The notes under the pieces were generated by a model, which was given only the letters and a program-made list of their open reading frames with translations, was not told the origin of the DNA and did no database searches. Positions 1-5,024 of a DNA stretch of 5,024 bases are shown here, piece after piece. The translations under genes were made by a program, and so were the position numbers. Within the stretch, counting starts at the first letter, position 1; each line of letters opens with the position of its first letter. The DNA comes from Betaproteobacteria bacterium (GTDB lineage Bacteria > Pseudomonadota > Gammaproteobacteria > Burkholderiales > Gallionellaceae), in contig JAGWMH010000149.1 in assembly GCA_028871775.1 (NCBI GenBank), positions 1 to 5,024 of the forward strand, in the 5' to 3' direction.

Positions 1-810
1 GGCATCGACATCCCCACCGCCAACACCATCATCATGAACCGCGCCGACCGTTTCGGCCTGGCGCAGCTGCACCAGTTGCGCGGCCGCGTCGGGCGCTCGC
101 ACCACCAGGCTTACGCCTACCTGCTGGTCGAGACCGAGGCGCTGACCGCGCAGGCGAAGAAACGTCTCGAAGCGATCCAGGCGATGGAACAGCTCGGTAG
201 CGGCTTCTATCTCGCGATGCACGACCTGGAGATACGCGGCGCGGGCGAAGTGCTCGGCGAATCGCAGAGCGGCGAGATGCAGGAGATCGGCTTCAGCCTC
301 TACACCGACATGCTCAATGCCGCCATCACCTCACTAAGACTGGGCAAGGAGCCGGACATGGCGCACCCGCTGGGCGTGACCACCGAGATCAACCTGCACA
401 CCCCTGCCCTGCTGCCCGACGATTACTGCGGCGACATCCACCAGCGGCTGGTGATCTACAAGCGCCTCGCCAACTGCAACACGCCGGATGAGCTCGACGA
501 GATGCACCAGGAACTGATCGACCGCTTCGGTCTGCTCCCCGCCCCAACACAGGCGCTGCTCGACTGTCACCGTCTGCGCATCGCCGCCAAGGCGCTCGGT
601 ATCGTCAAAGTGGATGCGTCTAGCGAGGCAATCCAAATCCAGTTCACCCCCAACCCGCCGATAGACCCGATGCGCATCATCAATCTCATCCAGACCAGGC
701 GCCACTACAAACTAAGCGGGCCGGACAAGCTGCGAATTGAATTAAAATATGGCGATGTCGCCCAGCGAGTGCTCGCCATCAAGAACTTCTTCAACGAATT
801 GACTTCATGA
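1..810 (+). CDS. mfd: Transcription-repair coupling factor Mfd, C-terminal part (5' end outside window)
   Basis: Mfd is a DNA translocase that removes RNA polymerase stalled at lesions and recruits UvrA for nucleotide excision repair. The reading frame is open from base 1, so the gene starts upstream; 269 residues are visible of a protein usually about 1150 long. Seen here: helicase motif V (GIDIPTANT, window residues 1-9), motif VI (QLRGRVGRS, 25-33) with its arginine finger, and the TRG-region segment HDLEIRGAGE (74-83). The C-terminal regulatory domain follows, with the family signatures LLPDD (137-141) and LIDRFGLLP (172-180). RecG shares the helicase motifs, but the C-terminal domain is specific to Mfd. 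The stop TGA overlaps the serB start as ATGA. No truncation or frameshift is visible in this part. Confidence 0.97.
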   Translation, partial: GIDIPTANTIIMNRADRFGLAQLHQLRGRVGRSHHQAYAYLLVETEALTAQAKKRLEAIQAMEQLGSGFYLAMHDLEIRGAGEVLGESQSGEMQEIGFSLYTDMLNAAITSLRLGKEPDMAHPLGVTTEINLHTPALLPDDYCGDIHQRLVIYKRLANCNTPDELDEMHQELIDRFGLLPAPTQALLDCHRLRIAAKALGIVKVDASSEAIQIQFTPNPPIDPMRIINLIQTRRHYKLSGPDKLRIELKYGDVAQRVLAIKNFFNELTS

Positions 811-1643
811 ATCTCATCATCCAAGCCGTCCACGACATTCCCGTAGAACAGCTAAAGCATATTGCCGGGCTCGCGACCGCTACCCGCATCGAACAAATCG
901 CCGCAAATGCCTACCGCCTGCGCGAAGCTAAACCGCACGACGCCATTGCGGCATATTGCCACGATCACCGGCTTGATTACGGCTTTGTCAGGCCGAACCA
1001 GCAGCTTGCCGATTTCGGCCTGCTGGTCATGGACATGGACTCCACGCTGATAAGCATTGAAAGCATAGATGAAATCGCCGACATGTATCACCTCAAGCCG
1101 CAGGTGGCTGCGATAACCGAAGCGGCAATGCGCGGCGAGATAGATTTCGCCGAAAGCCTGCGCCGCCGCGTGGCTTTGCTGAATGGGCTGGATGAGGGCG
1201 CGCTGATGCGCGTGTATGACGAGCGCCTCAAACTCAACTCCGGCGCGGAAATCATGCTGTCTGCGCTGAAAAAACACGGCATCAAAACGCTGCTGGTTTC
1301 TGGCGGTTTTGTATTCTTCACCGAACGCTTAAAGAAAAGACTCGGCCTCGATTACGCGCACGCCAACACACTGGAAATCTTCAACGGCAAACTTACCGGA
1401 AGAGTACTGGGTCACATCCTCGATGCAGATGGCAAGGCGGAAAGGCTGGTGCATACGCGCAACGAACTGGAACTGAAACCGGAACAGGTCATCGCCATGG
1501 GCGATGGCGCAAACGACCTCAAGATGATGGCACAGGCCGGCACCAGCATCGCCTACCATGCCAAACCTGTGGTGCGTTCACAAGCCAGCTATGCGTTCAA
1601 CTTCGTCGGGTTGGATGGGCTGGTGAATTTGTTTGCCGGTTAA
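807..1643 (+). CDS. serB: Phosphoserine phosphatase SerB
   Basis: SerB carries out the last step of serine synthesis, hydrolysing O-phospho-L-serine to serine and phosphate in the cytoplasm. The 278-residue protein has all the HAD-superfamily motifs: DMDST at 76-80 (D76 the expected phospho-acceptor, D78 the general acid/base), SGG at 165-167 (motif II), K210 in DADGKAERL (motif III) and GDGANDL at 232-238 (motif IV, metal-binding D233 and D237). The segment between motifs I and II (about 85-145) is the helical cap that gives substrate selectivity. Residues 1-70 form the N-terminal extension seen in proteobacterial SerB. The ATG shares bases with the mfd stop (ATGA) and has no good Shine-Dalgarno of its own, so translation is probably coupled to mfd. 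Length and motifs are normal and the enzyme should be active. Confidence 0.97.
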   Translation: MNLIIQAVHDIPVEQLKHIAGLATATRIEQIAANAYRLREAKPHDAIAAYCHDHRLDYGFVRPNQQLADFGLLVMDMDSTLISIESIDEIADMYHLKPQVAAITEAAMRGEIDFAESLRRRVALLNGLDEGALMRVYDERLKLNSGAEIMLSALKKHGIKTLLVSGGFVFFTERLKKRLGLDYAHANTLEIFNGKLTGRVLGHILDADGKAERLVHTRNELELKPEQVIAMGDGANDLKMMAQAGTSIAYHAKPVVRSQASYAFNFVGLDGLVNLFAG

Positions 1644-1651
1644 CGACATGG

Positions 1652-2368
1652 ATGCAAAGCGTAATGCAATTTAAAAAATTCATCCGGTCTTTCATACCGC
1701 ACATCGCGCCTGTGCCAGCTGCGGAAAAAATACGCAGCGCACTGGCCGCCGGCATTACAGTTGTGCTCCTGGGCTCAGCGCTAAAATTCCTGCCGCAATT
1801 CAATTACCCGCAGCTGATGCTCGGCTCGATGGGCGCGGCGACCTTCCTCCTGCTCGTGGCACCGCACAGCCCCATGGCGCAGCCATGGCCGCTGCTTGGC
1901 GGGAACCTGGTTTCAGCATTGGCCGGATGGGGATGCAGCCTGCTCATTCCGGATCATGTGCTGGCGGCCGGTTGTGCGGTCGGCCTGGCGATATTCCTGA
2001 TGCATTACCTCCATTGCCTGCATCCGCCGGGTGCGGCAACGGCGCTCATCATGGTGCTGGGCAGTACGCAATTCCATGCGATGGGCTGGCAATGGGCGGG
2101 TTACATTGTGGCTGCCAACACCGGAATCTTGCTTGTGCTGGCGCTGCTGTTCAACAACATCATGGGCAGGCATTACCCGTTACCGCAAACTTATCCGCAC
2201 CACCCTGCCCCGCAGACAACTCCGCCGGTTATCGGCCTGGAACTGGATGACATCGAATGGGCAATATGCCAGATGAATGAAGGCGTGATAGACGTCAGCG
2301 AGGAAGACCTGGCCGAGATCTATGAACTGGCCGTCCTGCATGCGCAAACCCGCGGCCGCCCCAATTAA
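1652..2368 (+). CDS. HPP-family integral membrane protein, possible transporter
   Basis: This 238-residue protein belongs to the HPP family (Pfam PF04982), recognised by the HCLHPPGAATAL block at 121-132 (HPP at 124-126), the MLGSMGAATFLL block at 56-67 and the FNNIMGRHYP block at 167-176. Hydrophobic stretches at about 28-48, 56-71, 81-99, 103-120 and 147-167 suggest four or five membrane helices. Some plant chloroplast and cyanobacterial members are linked to nitrite transport; whether this copy does so is unknown. Residues 195-238 form an acidic, probably helical cytoplasmic tail (LELDDIEWAICQMNEGVIDVSEEDL begins the region) beyond the core domain. The gene starts 8 nt after serB. Neither the ATG at 1652 nor the in-frame ATG at 1664 has a clear Shine-Dalgarno, so the start is uncertain by four codons. 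It is probably cotranscribed with mfd-serB. Confidence 0.9.
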   Translation: MQSVMQFKKFIRSFIPHIAPVPAAEKIRSALAAGITVVLLGSALKFLPQFNYPQLMLGSMGAATFLLLVAPHSPMAQPWPLLGGNLVSALAGWGCSLLIPDHVLAAGCAVGLAIFLMHYLHCLHPPGAATALIMVLGSTQFHAMGWQWAGYIVAANTGILLVLALLFNNIMGRHYPLPQTYPHHPAPQTTPPVIGLELDDIEWAICQMNEGVIDVSEEDLAEIYELAVLHAQTRGRPN

Positions 2369-2372
2369 GGAG
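2367..2372 (+). promoter_or_regulatory. Strong Shine-Dalgarno overlapping the preceding stop codon
   Basis: AAGGAG lies 7 nt before the ATG at 2380, and its two A bases are the last bases of the TAA stop of the HPP gene. It is the best ribosome binding site in the left operon. It fixes the start of the pilin-like gene and lets ribosomes finishing the HPP gene reinitiate directly. Confidence 0.85.
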
Positions 2373-2379
2373 ATAACTC

Positions 2380-2850
2380 ATGACAAGTCAGCCGGAAGTT
2401 AAACGCAAGAAGGCAGCAATAATAGTGTTCGTTGTTGCGCAATTAATCGTCGCAGGTTTGCTATGGGTGGTTTTCTCCGGCACGGATGACCGTGCGGGGC
2501 GCGTTAAAGTGGCGCTTGCGGTCGCCAATGCCGGCAAAATACAGGATGCGATTGCAGGCTATTACGCAGAACGCAACACTCTCCCGGCTGATAGCAACGC
2601 GCTGCGCCTCCCGGACAAACAGGCAAAACCTTATCTGGTAGACCTTGATGAGCATACCGATCCGTCGTACACGGTCAACATCGCAAATGGCGTCATCACA
2701 CTGACATTCTCGGCAAATCAGGAACCCGTACCCGGCAAGACACTCATTTTCGTCCCGCGGATATCCAACGGGAAGCTCGACTGGAGCTGCGATACCGGCT
2801 CGGTGGAAGCAATATACCGCCCTCCGCAATGCGGCGGTCAGCAAACATAG
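2380..2850 (+). CDS. Pilin-like membrane-anchored protein without a prepilin cleavage site
   Basis: A 156-residue protein of unknown role. A short basic N-terminus (KRKK at 8-11) precedes one hydrophobic helix (about 12-33), giving a predicted N-in anchor with the rest in the periplasm. The outer part follows the layout of a type IV pilin (PilA) head. KIQDAIAGYYAERNTLPAD (53-71) resembles the alpha-1 C-terminal half; NGVITLTF (103-110) and GKTLIFVP (119-126) resemble the beta strands; WSC (135-137) and the C-terminal YRPPQC (146-151) place C137 and C151 where pilins form the D-loop disulfide. The type III signal (Gly then Phe/Met with Glu at +5) is absent, so prepilin peptidase should not process it and it probably does not join a pilus by the normal route. 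No pilus assembly genes lie next to it. The start is fixed by AAGGAG 7 nt upstream. The family call is from motif recall; function is unassigned. Confidence 0.7.
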   Translation: MTSQPEVKRKKAAIIVFVVAQLIVAGLLWVVFSGTDDRAGRVKVALAVANAGKIQDAIAGYYAERNTLPADSNALRLPDKQAKPYLVDLDEHTDPSYTVNIANGVITLTFSANQEPVPGKTLIFVPRISNGKLDWSCDTGSVEAIYRPPQCGGQQT

Positions 2851-2859
2851 CTCAATGCA

Positions 2860-2884
2860 CCGGATTGCACTGTGCGTCATCCGG
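2860..2884 (+). terminator. Possible weak terminator after the pilin-like gene
   Basis: CCGGAT (2860-2865) pairs with ATCCGG (2879-2884), and GCA/TGC can extend the stem inside. It lies 9 nt after the stop codon and is followed by GCTTGCTTTAG, a poor T tract. The position fits the end of the mfd-serB-HPP-pilin-like transcript, but the tract is too weak for a firm call. Confidence 0.3.
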
Positions 2885-2944
2885 GCTTGCTTTAGCTGAA
2901 AACTGGCCTACCTCCAATGCTGTTCACTTAACCGTTCGTGGTGA

Positions 2945-2963
2945 CCCTTCGACTTCGCTCAGG
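2945..2963 (+). repeat. CCCTTCGAC-TTC-GCTCAGG repeat core, copy 1
   Basis: CCCTTCGAC, then TTC, then GCTCAGG. This is a variant of a short extragenic repeat widely dispersed in proteobacterial genomes. The second copy lies 58 bp further on, in the same orientation, and has AA in place of TTC. Confidence 0.75.
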
Positions 2964-3002
2964 ACTAAATGCCTTGTCGAACCACCAGCCACTTACCCAG
3001 AG

Positions 3003-3025
3003 CCCTTCGACAAGCTCAGGGCGAA
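3003..3025 (+). repeat. CCCTTCGAC-AA-GCTCAGG repeat core, copy 2
   Basis: CCCTTCGACAAGCTCAGG followed by GCGAAC, the common form of this extragenic repeat. Its TTCGACAAG pairs with CTTGTCGAA at 2973-2981, so the two halves of the element can fold together. Confidence 0.8.
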
Positions 3026-3048
3026 CAGAAATTTTTTAAATGAACAGC

Positions 3049-3066
3049 ATAGGGCCTGTCCCCTAT
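3049..3066. terminator. ATAGGG/CCCTAT hairpin between convergent genes
   Basis: ATAGGG (3049-3054) and CCCTAT (3061-3066) form a perfect 6-bp stem with a 6-nt loop, 3 nt beyond the stop codon of the minus-strand Mut7-C gene. It could stop or protect the 3' end of that transcript. No U tract follows at once on the minus strand, so it may instead be part of the neighbouring repeat. Confidence 0.4.
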
Positions 3067-3069
3067 TCC

Positions 3070-3546
3070 CTACGCTTGGTTTTTTTGCCACGCATTGAGC
3101 TTCGCGCGCATGCGCTTGTAGTGCGAGCCGCGCCAGTACACGCGCCCGCATGCGGGGCAGTGGCACAGCGGCTCATCATGCCGGTGCGCATCCTGCGGCG
3201 CGCGCGCCAGCGCCGCATCGTCCACCGCGGCCAGCGGAGTGTTGTCCACCAGGCAGCGGGTGAAAGCATGGCTGAGCCAATCCAGCTGGAAGTGGGCACC
3301 GAGCAGCGCCGCAAGCTGATCGAGCGGCACATGCGGCAGGATCAGCGCAATGCCGCGCGCCGCCTTGTGCTCCCGCACCAGCGTATCCTGCGTCAGAAAA
3401 TGGCGGCCTTCGGCATGGCACTGCCGCAGCAGCTCGGCATCGCTCGCGCCGTTGCGCGCAAACTGCGTGTCATAACCGGCGGCGCGCAGGTAGCGGCACA
3501 ACCGGCCAAGCATCTCGTCGCACAGGAAGCGGGGCATAGCGTTCAT
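3070..3546 (-). CDS. Mut7-C (DUF82) PIN-like putative RNase with C-terminal zinc ribbon
   Basis: A 158-residue protein of the Mut7-C family (Pfam PF01927), thought to be a PIN-fold ribonuclease; bacterial substrates are not established to my knowledge. RFLCDEMLGRLCRYLR (6-21) is the family's opening signature. Candidate metal-binding acids are D10/E11, D36 (in SDAELL) and D54 (in LTQDTLV). The C-terminal part has CHCPACGRVYWRGSH (128-142), the expected CPxCG half of a zinc ribbon. The partner half reads RCLVDN (97-102), with D101 where a second Cys is expected; C128 or H129 might supply the fourth ligand. M4 (start codon at 3537-3535) gives the family-typical MPRFLCDEML start and is an alternative to M1; neither has a clear Shine-Dalgarno. 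It is a single gene, divergent from carA and convergent with the pilin-like gene. No convincing promoter of its own is visible in 3547-3660. Confidence 0.9.
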   Translation of the reverse strand: MNAMPRFLCDEMLGRLCRYLRAAGYDTQFARNGASDAELLRQCHAEGRHFLTQDTLVREHKAARGIALILPHVPLDQLAALLGAHFQLDWLSHAFTRCLVDNTPLAAVDDAALARAPQDAHRHDEPLCHCPACGRVYWRGSHYKRMRAKLNAWQKNQA

Positions 3547-3641
3547 GATTCAATGTTACACCGCACATGTTGTGAATTGTGGCTTGATCGTCCGGCTGCA
3601 ATTTTTGCGTGCGCCATTCTGGATGCTGTGCGCTACCGTAT

Positions 3642-3670
3642 TTGATACCCCCCCTCTAATCCGCTATAAT
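3642..3670 (+). promoter_or_regulatory. Sigma-70 promoter of carAB
   Basis: TTGATA (3642-3647, -35) and a perfect TATAAT (3665-3670, -10) are separated by exactly 17 bp. Transcription would start near 3677, giving an 80-nt leader before the carA GTG. The spacer contains seven consecutive Cs (3648-3654). A perfect -10 with optimal spacing suggests strong basal transcription, to be held back by leader or protein-based control. Confidence 0.85.
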
Positions 3671-3683
3671 GCGCACCAATTCA

Positions 3684-3714
3684 AGGCGGGATGAACGAAC
3701 GGTTCGTCCCGCTT
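3684..3714 (+). promoter_or_regulatory. carA leader hairpin, attenuator-like
   Basis: An 11-bp stem pairs GCGGGATGAAC (3686-3696) with GTTCGTCCCGC (3702-3712), with one T-G wobble and a 5-nt loop. It can extend by a wobble and an A-T pair to 3684/3714. The T-rich TTCTTTAT (3713-3720) follows. GC-rich stem plus T tract resembles an intrinsic terminator lying between promoter and gene, so transcription attenuation of carAB is a reasonable inference. The same bases hold a DNA palindrome ACGAAC-G-GTTCGT (3695-3707) that could instead be an operator. Confidence 0.6.
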
Positions 3715-3744
3715 CTTTATGTCATACGTGCTGTTATCTGCCTT

Positions 3745-3750
3745 GGGGAG
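3745..3750 (+). promoter_or_regulatory. carA Shine-Dalgarno deciding a GTG start
   Basis: GGGGAG lies 6 nt before GTG at 3757. This makes GTG the better start than the in-frame ATG at 3691, which has no such site and lies inside the leader hairpin. Confidence 0.85.
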
Positions 3751-3756
3751 TATCCG

Positions 3757-4887
3757 GTGTCGCAAACGAGTCCTGCCATTCTAGTTTTAGCCGATGGCAC
3801 GGTATTTCGCGGCATTGCCATCGGCGCTTCCGGCATGAGCGCGGGAGAGGTGGTATTCAACACCGCGATGACCGGTTATCAGGAAATTCTCACCGACCCT
3901 TCCTACTGCAAGCAGATCGTCACGCTGACTTATCCGCACATCGGCAACGTGGGAGTGAATCCCGAGGACGTGGAATCGCGCCGGGTATTTGCCAGCGGAC
4001 TGGTGATCCGCGACTTGTCGCTGACGGTCAGCAACTTCCGCAGCACACAATCCCTGCCGGATTACCTCAAGGCCAACAACGTGGTGGCGATAGCCGGGAT
4101 CGACACGCGCAAGCTGACCCGCATTCTGCGCGAGAAGGGCGCACAGAACGGCTGCATCGCCAGCAGCACGGACGAAGCGGCGGCGCTGGCTGAGGCGCGC
4201 AAGTTCGCCGGACTGGCCGGGATGGACCTGGCGCAGGTGGTGAGCTGCGACAGGCAATACGACTGGACGCAGCGCGAATGGGCGCTGGGCCACGGCTACC
4301 GCGACATGGCCGCTACGAAATTCCATGTGGTGGCCTACGACTACGGCGTGAAGCACAACATCCTGCGCAAGCTGGCGGAGCGCTGCTGCAGGATCACTGT
4401 GGTGCCCGCCAGGACCACGGCGGATGAGGCGCTGGCGCTGAAGCCGGACGGGGTACTTCTGTCCAACGGCCCCGGCGACCCGGAGCCATGCGATTACGCG
4501 ATTACCGCGACGCAGAAATTTATCGAAGTTGGCGTGCCGCTGTTCGGCATCTGCCTCGGCCACCAGTTGATGGGGCTGGCTGTCGGCGGCAAGACGGTGA
4601 AAATGAAGTTTGGCCATCGCGGCGCGAACCATCCGGTGCAGGACATGCAGAGCAAGCGCGTGATGATCACCAGCCAGAACCACGGCTTTGCGGTGGATAC
4701 TGACACGCTGCCCGCGAATGTGCGCGTCACGCACGTCTCGCTGTTCGACGGCACGCTGCAAGGTTTCGAGCTGACCGACAAACCCGCGTTCTGCTTTCAG
4801 GGCCATCCCGAAGCCAGCCCGGGCCCGCATGACGTGGATTATTTGTTCGACCGCTTCGTAGGAATGATGGAGAAAAGACAAACCTAA
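3757..4887 (+). CDS. carA: Carbamoyl-phosphate synthetase small (glutaminase) subunit CarA
   Basis: CarA hydrolyses glutamine and passes ammonia through a tunnel to CarB, which makes carbamoyl phosphate for pyrimidine and arginine synthesis in the cytoplasm. With the GTG start it has 376 residues, close to the usual 375-385. The N-terminal domain has [20 protein letters not shown] (31-50) and [10 protein letters not shown] (57-66). The class I glutamine amidotransferase domain has LSNGPGDP (235-242), FGICLGHQ (263-270) with nucleophile C266, and [11 protein letters not shown] (349-359) with H350 and E352, so the catalytic triad is complete. Starting at the in-frame ATG 3691 would add 22 residues ([10 protein letters not shown]...) unlike the CarA N-terminus. 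The gene has its own promoter and leader and is followed by carB after a 77-nt gap holding an inverted repeat. Confidence 0.98.
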   Translation: MSQTSPAILVLADGTVFRGIAIGASGMSAGEVVFNTAMTGYQEILTDPSYCKQIVTLTYPHIGNVGVNPEDVESRRVFASGLVIRDLSLTVSNFRSTQSLPDYLKANNVVAIAGIDTRKLTRILREKGAQNGCIASSTDEAAALAEARKFAGLAGMDLAQVVSCDRQYDWTQREWALGHGYRDMAATKFHVVAYDYGVKHNILRKLAERCCRITVVPARTTADEALALKPDGVLLSNGPGDPEPCDYAITATQKFIEVGVPLFGICLGHQLMGLAVGGKTVKMKFGHRGANHPVQDMQSKRVMITSQNHGFAVDTDTLPANVRVTHVSLFDGTLQGFELTDKPAFCFQGHPEASPGPHDVDYLFDRFVGMMEKRQT

Positions 4888-4955
4888 GCCACAGAGAACA
4901 CAGAGTTCACAGAGACGTTTGTGCTTTCCTCTGTGTTCTCTGTGAACTCTGTGGC
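4888..4955. repeat. Inverted array of 9-bp CACAGAG units in the carA-carB gap
   Basis: Three 9-bp units CACAGAG+NN (4890-4898 AA, 4899-4907 TT, 4908-4916 AC) face three complementary units CTCTGTG+NN (4929-4937 TT, 4938-4946 AA, 4947-4955 GC) across a short spacer. The full hairpin pairs 4888-4914 with 4929-4955: blocks of 9, 7 and 7 bp, broken by AA/AA and TT/TT mismatches. Two shifted registers pair without mismatch (4890-4905 with 4929-4944, 16 bp; 4899-4915 with 4937-4953, 17 bp). It begins right after the carA stop and ends 9 nt before the carB ATG. AAAAAG rather than a T run follows, so it is not an intrinsic terminator. Confidence 0.9.
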
Positions 4956-4964
4956 AAAAAGAAT

Positions 4965-5024
4965 ATGCCTAAAAGAACCGACTTAAAATCCATCCTGATC
5001 ATCGGCGCCGGCCCCATCGTCATT
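4965..5024 (+). CDS. carB: Carbamoyl-phosphate synthetase large subunit CarB, N-terminal fragment (3' end outside window)
   Basis: Twenty codons are visible: MPKRTDLKSI then LIIGAGPIVI, nearly identical to the start of CarB, where GAGPIVIGQ opens the first carboxyphosphate/ATP-grasp half. CarB makes carbamoyl phosphate from bicarbonate, ATP and ammonia supplied by CarA. The ATG has only a weak purine-rich AAAAAG upstream, directly after the carA-carB inverted repeat. The gene runs off the window in an open frame. Confidence 0.96.
   Translation, partial: MPKRTDLKSILIIGAGPIVI

Larger units (their letters stand above)
2917..3050. repeat. Composite palindromic intergenic element with 15-bp terminal inverted repeats
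   Basis: ATGCTGTTCACTTAA (2917-2931) is the reverse complement of TTAAATGAACAGCAT (3036-3050) at 14 of 15 positions, enclosing about 104 bp. Inside are a GTGGT/ACCAC pair (2938-2942 and 2981-2985), CTTGTCGAA (2973-2981) exactly complementary to TTCGACAAG (3006-3014), and two copies of a CCCTTCGAC...GCTCAGG core. No credible ORF or transposase lies inside. The layout fits a small non-autonomous palindromic or MITE/REP-like element in the gap between convergent genes. No target-site duplication is evident, so mobility is inference. Confidence 0.7.

Noticed and set aside
2829..3098. 89-codon plus-strand frame across the intergenic repeats
   Set aside because: It begins inside the pilin-like gene and translates the palindromic repeats. 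No ribosome site or protein-like composition.
3547..3600. Promoter for the minus-strand Mut7-C gene (TAACAT near 3553-3558)
   Set aside because: A -10-like hexamer is present, but no -35-like hexamer lies at a suitable distance, and the leader would be almost absent.
3040..3645. 201-codon plus-strand frame across the Mut7-C gene
   Set aside because: Antisense to a well-supported Mut7-C protein and starts inside the repeat. The Arg/Ala/Gln-rich translation matches no known fold.
3669..3690. ATG at 3669 as a start for a leader or longer protein
   Set aside because: It overlaps the -10 box, so it lies upstream of the expected transcription start and would not be in the mRNA.
3719..3784. 21-codon ORF ([21 protein letters not shown]) overlapping the carA start out of frame, as a possible leader peptide
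   Set aside because: No Shine-Dalgarno precedes it, it begins in the T tract of the hairpin, and it has no run of regulatory codons. It stays a remote possibility only.
3787..4881. Long open frame of 364 codons on the minus strand opposite carA
   Set aside because: Complete overlap with a clear carA gene, low-complexity His/Arg/Ala-rich translation with no family resemblance, and no ribosome site. It is a shadow of GC-rich codon use.
4888..4955. CRISPR-like or intrinsic terminator reading of the CACAGAG array
   Set aside because: Units are 9 bp without spacers, so it is not a CRISPR. The hairpin is followed by AAAAAG rather than Ts on the coding strand, so it is not a terminator.

Overview
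The window looks like chromosomal DNA from a betaproteobacterium. The Mfd, SerB, CarA and CarB proteins are of proteobacterial type, the coding GC is moderately high, and the intergenic repeats carry the CCCTTCGAC...GCTCAGG core common in proteobacterial genomes. A Nitrosomonadales/Gallionellaceae-like origin is a guess from gene content only. No phage, plasmid, CRISPR, tRNA or rRNA signature is visible, and I see no wholly new multi-gene system. The unusual content lies in the intergenic structures and in one pilin-like protein.

Left block (1-2850, + strand): four tightly packed genes, probably one transcript. They are the 3' end of mfd (transcription-repair coupling factor), serB (phosphoserine phosphatase, ATGA overlap with mfd), an HPP-family integral membrane protein (8 nt after serB), and a small single-pass membrane protein whose outer part resembles a type IV pilin head but lacks a prepilin cleavage site (11 nt gap, strong AAGGAG).

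Middle block (2851-3546): a 219-nt convergent intergenic region filled with palindromic repeat material. It contains a roughly 134-bp element bounded by 15-bp imperfect inverted repeats (14/15), with two CCCTTCGAC...GCTCAGG cores inside, followed by an ATAGGG/CCCTAT hairpin. Next, on the minus strand, is a Mut7-C (DUF82) PIN-like putative RNase with a C-terminal zinc ribbon in which one expected cysteine is Asp.

Right block (3547-5024, + strand): the start of the carAB operon (carbamoyl-phosphate synthetase, feeding pyrimidine and arginine synthesis). It has a near-consensus sigma-70 promoter (TTGATA-17-TATAAT) with seven consecutive Cs in its spacer, then an attenuator-like GC-rich hairpin, then a GGGGAG ribosome binding site in front of a GTG start for carA. 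A 68-bp inverted array of 9-bp CACAGAG-type units fills almost the whole carA-carB gap and can fold in more than one register. Only the first 20 codons of carB are present.
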